This document shows positions 55,186-60,000 of a stretch of 60,000 nucleotides of DNA, piece after piece. The position numbers and the translations under genes were made by a program. This DNA comes from Adiantum capillus-veneris (lineage: Eukaryota; Streptophyta; Polypodiopsida; Polypodiales; Pteridaceae): NCBI GenBank assembly GCA_014529385.2, contig CM043955.1, forward strand, positions 144,619,140 through 144,679,139, in the 5' to 3' direction. Within the stretch, counting starts at the first letter, position 1. Every line of letters starts with the position of its first letter. Under the pieces are notes generated by a model. That model was not told the origin of the DNA, searched no databases, and worked only from the letters and a program-made list of their open reading frames with translations.

Positions 55186-56136
55186 CTATTTGCTTGAGAG
55201 ACTTGCCTCCTCCTTGGGCACATTTTCTTCATGAGAGATCTCCTTGTTTTTATTATTCTTTTCCTCATATGCCTTCCGACGCATATTTTGTTGCTTAATA
55301 GTGCGATCTTCACATACAAAACATTTTGTATCCCTCAAATAGATCCAACTATTATCAAGGATAATCTTTCGCTTGGTCTCATCCGGCATGGTGCATACAA
55401 TTGGCCATTCTCCCGAGCGAGGAGCTCCTTGGTTCCCCACTCTATGTGCTCCATAGACCATAACTCCGGACATGCCAAAGTGGGTTTTGAAGAAATCTTC
55501 AATAACAATGGCAAGAGAAGGAGGTGTCTCTAACTTCTCTTCGGGAATTCCACGAATAACAATGTTCTTGGAACGTCGCTCCCGTTCCTTCAACTCCTCC
55601 ACATCCACATTCTCAACATTCTTTGTTTGAACCATAGCTTGCATGAGTGAGGAATTAGAAACCACATTGCTACCACATACATCAGCCCAAGACTTGTTTG
55701 TGCATACATTTTTCATGTCGCATACATCCCGGCTCATAGTGTCAAATTTCTCCTCTTTCAATACATGGTCATGCTCTACTTTGCTCATCCGCTCCTTCAA
55801 AGCATTCAAGTCCACAAGAGAGCGTTTACATTCCTTGACTTCCTCTTCAAGTTGCATCAAACGTGTTGTTTGCATCTCAAGTGTCCTCTTGAGATTCTCA
55901 TTCTCAACCACAAGTACCCTTAGCGTGCCATTCTTCATTGCAAGTGCTCGTAAGTCTTCGCCTTGTTTGTTTACGGTCTCTTGCAATGATACCAAGTACG
56001 CCATGATCATGGTTTCCGATGTCGTTGGTTGGGTGGTTGTGTTGCTATCTCCACACTTAGGAGATTTTGAATCATTTTCCACAATGGTTGTGGACCTTGT
56101 TGAAGAAGAAGAACCCTTGCGAGTGCCGGAAGACAT
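55186..56136 (-). CDS. LINE ORF1 protein
   Basis: 316 codons, uninterrupted. The S/T-rich N-terminus is followed by a coiled coil (about residues 60-150) and an RRM-like region: ERRSKNIVIRGIPEE, then IEDFFKTHFG, AHRVG and KRKIILDNSWIYLRD. This is the layout of L1-type ORF1 RNA chaperones that trimerise by the coiled coil. The lysine-rich tail ends at TAG 55188-55186. Confidence 0.85.
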   Translation of the reverse strand: MSSGTRKGSSSSTRSTTIVENDSKSPKCGDSNTTTQPTTSETMIMAYLVSLQETVNKQGEDLRALAMKNGTLRVLVVENENLKRTLEMQTTRLMQLEEEVKECKRSLVDLNALKERMSKVEHDHVLKEEKFDTMSRDVCDMKNVCTNKSWADVCGSNVVSNSSLMQAMVQTKNVENVDVEELKERERRSKNIVIRGIPEEKLETPPSLAIVIEDFFKTHFGMSGVMVYGAHRVGNQGAPRSGEWPIVCTMPDETKRKIILDNSWIYLRDTKCFVCEDRTIKQQNMRRKAYEEKNNKNKEISHEENVPKEEASLSSK

Positions 56137-56366
56137 TGTATGTAAAATAGGAGATGAGAATCAATTTTGAAGAACCTGTTCACTTCGGAAATGCTGCTAC
56201 AAAAACGCCTTCCATAACTCTGAAAATTTCTATCTGTACATCAATGCGTATAGGACTTTGTGCTCTTCGATTGAGGCTATAGATCACCCAAATCCGAGTT
56301 CGGATGAAGAAGTTATGATCAAAAGAGTGGACTGCTGTCTACTAGGTCAAAAAACGGCTGCGTTTT

Positions 56367-56371
<5 letters not shown>

Positions 56372-56427
<56 letters not shown>
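56372..56427 (+). repeat. (GA)n microsatellite at LINE 5' side
   Basis: About 28 GA units between the LINE leader and G copy 4. Confidence 0.9.
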
Positions 56428-56432
<5 letters not shown>

Positions 56433-57229
56433 GCTTGGTCAATCCCCTTTCCTAGGCTTCCCTTGAAGCTCATTGGGTCATGTAGCCCTCTAGCCAATGA
56501 GAGCTTGGCCCCCTTTGGGGCAAGGTGTGTAGCCTCTTGACAAGTATCCTTCTTTCCCTTTTGTGAGGTTAAGCTAACACCCCCCTTGCTTAAGCACAGC
56601 CCCTGCTTGCTTGAGCAGTGTGCCTCTACACATGACATGTGACCCCTTTCCTCTCATGAGAGTATGGGCCCTTGATGAGGTGCACACACACTACCTACCT
56701 CCCTCCTTTGTAGGGCTCGCCCCCTCCTTTGTAGCTAGTTCTTTGAACCTGGTAAGCAGGCACGCCCCCTGCTTAAGTACAGCCCCTGCTTAAGCAAGCT
56801 GCCCCCTTGCCTGCTTGGACATTAATTGACTAAAGTTAAAAATTAAAGACTATGTCTTAAGGCTTTTAACACTTACCTTTGGAGGCTTTAATGAAGCCAA
56901 CCCTAAGGTCTTTTAGAGCTTCATTTAGCACACCTTTCTCTTTGTTAAGCTACCTCCATTATGGATCCTTAATGAGATGCAGTCATCTCTCCTCTTGGTC
57001 CCATGGTGAGCTCAAAGCACTTATGGCACCTAGCTCTTTGGTAGGTTATCTCCCTTTTGGTCTCTAGTTAGAGATAACATTATCTCTCATTTAGGCACAT
57101 GGTTGAGATATGTCTACAAGCACATATCTATATTCTAACTCTTTTTTGCCTTTTATCTCCCCATATTAAATGATCAATTTTTAACGTGAGAAAATCATTT
57201 GGTAAAGTTAGATATTAGATTTTATGACA
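56428..57229 (+). repeat. LTR family G, copy 3 continued (right of LINE)
   Basis: It aligns with copy 1 from about 3205 to its end, including ATTAAATGATCA and the terminal GATTTTATGACA. With 51290-51702 it forms one LTR split by the LINE. Confidence 0.65.
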
Positions 57230-59425
57230 AAAGTGGCTATCATCAAATAAGGATAATGGATGAATATATTCTAAAGACTGCGTTTTGTACAACGTTTGGC
57301 CTCTATGAATATCTAGTCATGCCTTTTGGCTTGACTAATGCACTAGCCACGTTCAATCGTTTAAGGGAGAAAATATTTAGACCCTATCGCAAATTCAATG
57401 GAGTGTTCTTTGATTATATCATCATCTACTCCAAGTCCTTGGAGGAACATAAGCAAAATCTCCAAGTGATTTTTCAAGCATTGAGGGAGAACCAATTTTT
57501 TCTGAACCAAAAGAAAAGAAAATTTTTCCTTCAAGAGATTCAATACTTAGGTCATATTATCTCTCAAGATGGTATACATATGGATTCATCGAAGGTAATA
57601 AAAGCATGGCCTAATCCAAGGAATCTACATGAGCTAAGAAGCTTTATTGGTATGTGTGGATACTATGGATCCATCGAAGTTGGAGGTAATAAAAGCATGG
57701 CCTAATCCAAGGAATCTACATGAGCTAAGAATCTTTATTGGTATGTGTGCATACAATAAATCCATCAAAGCTGGAGGTAATAAAAGCATGGCCTAATCTA
57801 AGGAATCTACATGAGCTAAGAAGCTTTATTGTTATGTGTGCATACTATAGACGCTTCATAGCAAAATTTTCTCAAATAGTAGGACCATCACATGACTTAA
57901 CAAAGAAGAACGTTAAGTATTTATGGACTGCTAAGGAGAAAAATTCTTTTGACAAGCTCAAAGAGAAGCTTACCTCCCAACCAGTCCTCATGCTTCCAGA
58001 TCTCTCAAAGCCATTTTAGGTCCAATGTGATGCTTGTGATGATTGCCTTGGAGCAGTCTTGCTTCAAGAAGGGCATGCCATAGCATATGAGAGCCAAAGG
58101 CTCAATACGGATGAACGAGTCTTGGACATTTATGAGAAAGAGCTTTTAGTTGTTCTACATGTCCTAGACACATGGAAGTGCTACTTATTGGGAACTCCAT
58201 TCATTCTATGAATAGACCACCAAAGTCTCAAGTACTTCATGATGCAAACCAAGCTTTTCAACAAACAAATGAGGTGGGAATTTTTTCTTTCGCAATTTAA
58301 TTTCCATATGCTCACATTGTTGGTAAGCACAATCAAGTGGCCAATGCACTTTCACGATGACCAAAAGTTACTGCGGTGTCTATAGCAACTCACAATGATC
58401 TATCTTCTATGATAAATGAGTATACTATTAACCCTGACTTTAGAGACATAATGTCAGCCCTTGCTTTGGGGAAGAAAGAGGAACCATTCACCTTGCAAGA
58501 TGGTTTTCTTCTCTACGGAAATAGGCTATGTGTTACCCACTCCCTTCGTGAGAAAGTCATATATATATCCCATGCTCCTCCCTATGCGGGGCATAGGGAC
58601 ATTCAACCTAGTCTCCAAGGAGTAGAAACATACTTCTATTGGCCTACCATGAAAGTGGACATACAAGAGTATGTTTCAAAATGTGTAGTATGCCAAAAGA
58701 CCAAGTATGATAGAGGGAAGCAACCTAAATTACTCCAGTCATTTCCTATCCCAAATTCACCATGGGAGAGTATATCCATGGATTTCATCTTTGGATTACC
58801 CAAGTCTATCCGTGGGAATATGGGAATCAATAGTCGATAGGTTTAGCAAACAAGCACACTTTACTGCTGTCAAAAGACTAATAAGGCACACCAAATGGCA
58901 ACTCTCTTCATATCATAGATTTTCAAACACCATCGATTGCCAACATCCATCATGTAAGATAGAGATCTTAGAATGACCAATAATTTTTGGAAAGGTCTAT
59001 TTGAAAATCTAAGAACAAGATTGAATTTCTCTTCGGCCTATCACCCACAAACGGATGGCCAAAGTGAGATAGTTAATCTTACGATACTCGATCTACTAAA
59101 GACTTATGTTACAGAAGTACATCAACACTCACAATGGAAAAATTACTTACCTCTTGTAGAGTATGCATACAATAATGTTGTACATACTTCTACGGAAAAA
59201 GAACCTTTTGAAATAATTGAGGGAAGACCTAAAAGTCCCTTGCTATTTAAAGTACATGGGAAGATCTTCTCTACCAATGAGTATAGCCATGACCTACAAG
59301 AATCTTTTTATAAGATTAAGGAGGCTATATCCATCTCTCAACAAAGGCAAAAAGCTGTTGCTAACAAGCACAAAAGGGCCTTAACATTCAAAGAAAATGA
59401 TTGCATTTTACTTAAGTTTCCTAAG
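57230..59425 (+). pseudogene. Ty3/gypsy RT-RNase H-integrase relic (element M)
   Basis: It begins inside RT (SGYHQIRI, VMPFGLTNALATF, FDYIIIYS where the catalytic DD is lost). A 91-bp triplication shifts frame at 57594-57866. RNase H starts at about 58021 (VQCDACDDCLGAVLLQ), with stops and frame changes to 58370. Integrase has HAPPYAGH...CVVCQKTK, D in ISMDFIFGLP, then a break near 58840-58970, and AYHPQTDGQSE. Gag, protease and the RT N-terminus are missing: the G LTR joins RT directly. Confidence 0.88.
57594..57866 (+). repeat. 91-bp unit in three tandem copies within RT
   Basis: GGTAATAAAAGCATGGCC starts at 57594, 57685 and 57776. Each extra unit adds 91 bp and so shifts the frame. Confidence 0.9.
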
Positions 59426-59540
59426 GCTCTGTGCGCTCCTTGCCGCACTGTCGAAGCAAGGGACTTGCCTAACACTGTGTGCGAGCCACAGACGGCTCCA
59501 AGCACACAACTAGCTTAACTAGTAAGCTCAAAAGAGGGTA
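59426..59540 (+). other. Junction sequence after gypsy M
   Basis: The integrase match stops abruptly near 59426; GC-richer sequence follows and ends with purine tract AAAAGAGGGTAA. Confidence 0.4.
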
Positions 59541-59665
59541 ATGGTGTGTCACTCACCGCTCTATGCTCCTGCCGTGGAGGATTCCTTGCCGCGAAGAAGA
59601 AGGAGACGCCGCTACGTCGTGCTCAACCACTTCACCGCCGTCGTGCCGCCGCAATGCTCGATCGC

Positions 59666-59704
<39 letters not shown>

Positions 59705-60000
59705 TACACACACACACACACAAGGAGGTGAAGAAGAAGAAGATGGAGATGGAGATGGAGCAAGAGCACTCTTCTATTGCACAAATGAGAGAATGAGTGA
59801 ATTTTAGGTTTAGTTGGCTTTTATATGAGCTCACCCCATTCACACTTGGGCGCCCATGCTTAGCCAACTAATCCCTTGAATGTCCTATTTAGAGTGCGCC
59901 TCTCATCGGCGATCACTCTTACCCTTTTCGTATTGGACCGACAAGCCCGGTACCTGACTCTACCAAATAAATAATACAATGTCCACCGTAGGTTACAACG
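59541..60000 (+). repeat. Probable LTR start (truncated by window end)
   Basis: TGGTGTGTCACTC follows a purine tract, with (CT)n and (AC)n at 59669-59722 and AAATAAATAA near the window end. No partner copy, so this is tentative. The short frames through the repeats are not genes. Confidence 0.35.

Larger units (their letters stand above)
51739..56371 (-). mobile_element. Non-LTR retrotransposon (LINE), nearly intact
   Basis: Minus-strand ORF1 (coiled coil plus RNA-binding-like domain) and ORF2 (endonuclease plus RT) with a 235-bp 5' leader and only about 30 nt between ORF2 and the ...AATAAAATC(TATC)n tail. (GA)n flanks both ends. ORF1 is clean; ORF2 has one in-frame TAG. The clade is not assigned; a repeat tail rather than poly(A) argues against a typical L1. 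Confidence 0.85.

Noticed and set aside
59541-59807. Open frames at the right end with Ser/Leu and His/Thr runs
   Set aside because: They translate (CT)n and (AC)n; no conserved segment.
1-60000. tRNA, rRNA, CRISPR or telomeric repeats
   Set aside because: No cloverleaf, rRNA core sequence, spaced repeat array or TTTAGGG run was seen; I could not run a covariance search.

Overview
The window is repeat-dense nuclear DNA from a land plant with a large genome. Plant-type Ty1/copia and Ty3/gypsy elements carry initiator-Met tRNA primer sites, a LINE is present, GT-AG introns are short, and (CT/GA)n and (AC)n microsatellites are abundant. The species cannot be read from the sequence; a fern or similar lineage is only a guess. 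I see no intact single-copy host gene, rRNA, tRNA or CRISPR. Nearly every base is transposon or relic.

Layout. 1-3043: 3' end of an LTR element with an unusual coiled-coil ORF and its LTR. 3044-4044: copy 1 of an LTR family called G here. 4045-21060: nested set 1, where an old gypsy (C) was hit by a copia (A, 5200-19679, TSD AAGGG), and A was hit by a younger gypsy (B, 6528-15832, TSD CCAC). 21061-24083: minus-strand copia and gypsy tails plus unassigned DNA. 24084-40272: nested set 2, where LTR copy G2 (minus) was split by copia D (24173-39057, TSD GGTTA), and D was split by copia E (26816-32277, TSD CATCC). In each set the inner element has less diverged LTRs than the outer one. 40276-49533: a gene-bearing block bounded by inverted termini (element K). 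49534-51290: unassigned DNA and a minus-strand copia LTR edge. 51290-57229: G3/G4, one LTR split by a minus-strand LINE. 57230-59540: a gypsy pol relic. 59541-60000: a probable further LTR.

The most interesting part is element K. Its ends share an inverted repeat of about 45 bp, the first 20 bp exact. It holds no retroelement sequence. Four decayed, intron-containing genes run convergently: on the plus strand a transposase-like protein with candidate D, D and E residues and a protein whose C-terminus is a histone H3 fold with CENH3-like residues; on the minus strand two unrecognised genes. I read K as a large cut-and-paste DNA transposon family that carries a histone H3/CENH3 derivative. This is an inference that needs homology searches and other copies.

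In set 1, B supplies its own gag, protease, RT, two RNase H domains and integrase, and only stops and one duplication separate it from a full polyprotein. A, D, E and the G-linked gypsies are inactive by stops, frameshifts or deletions. The LINE is close to intact.
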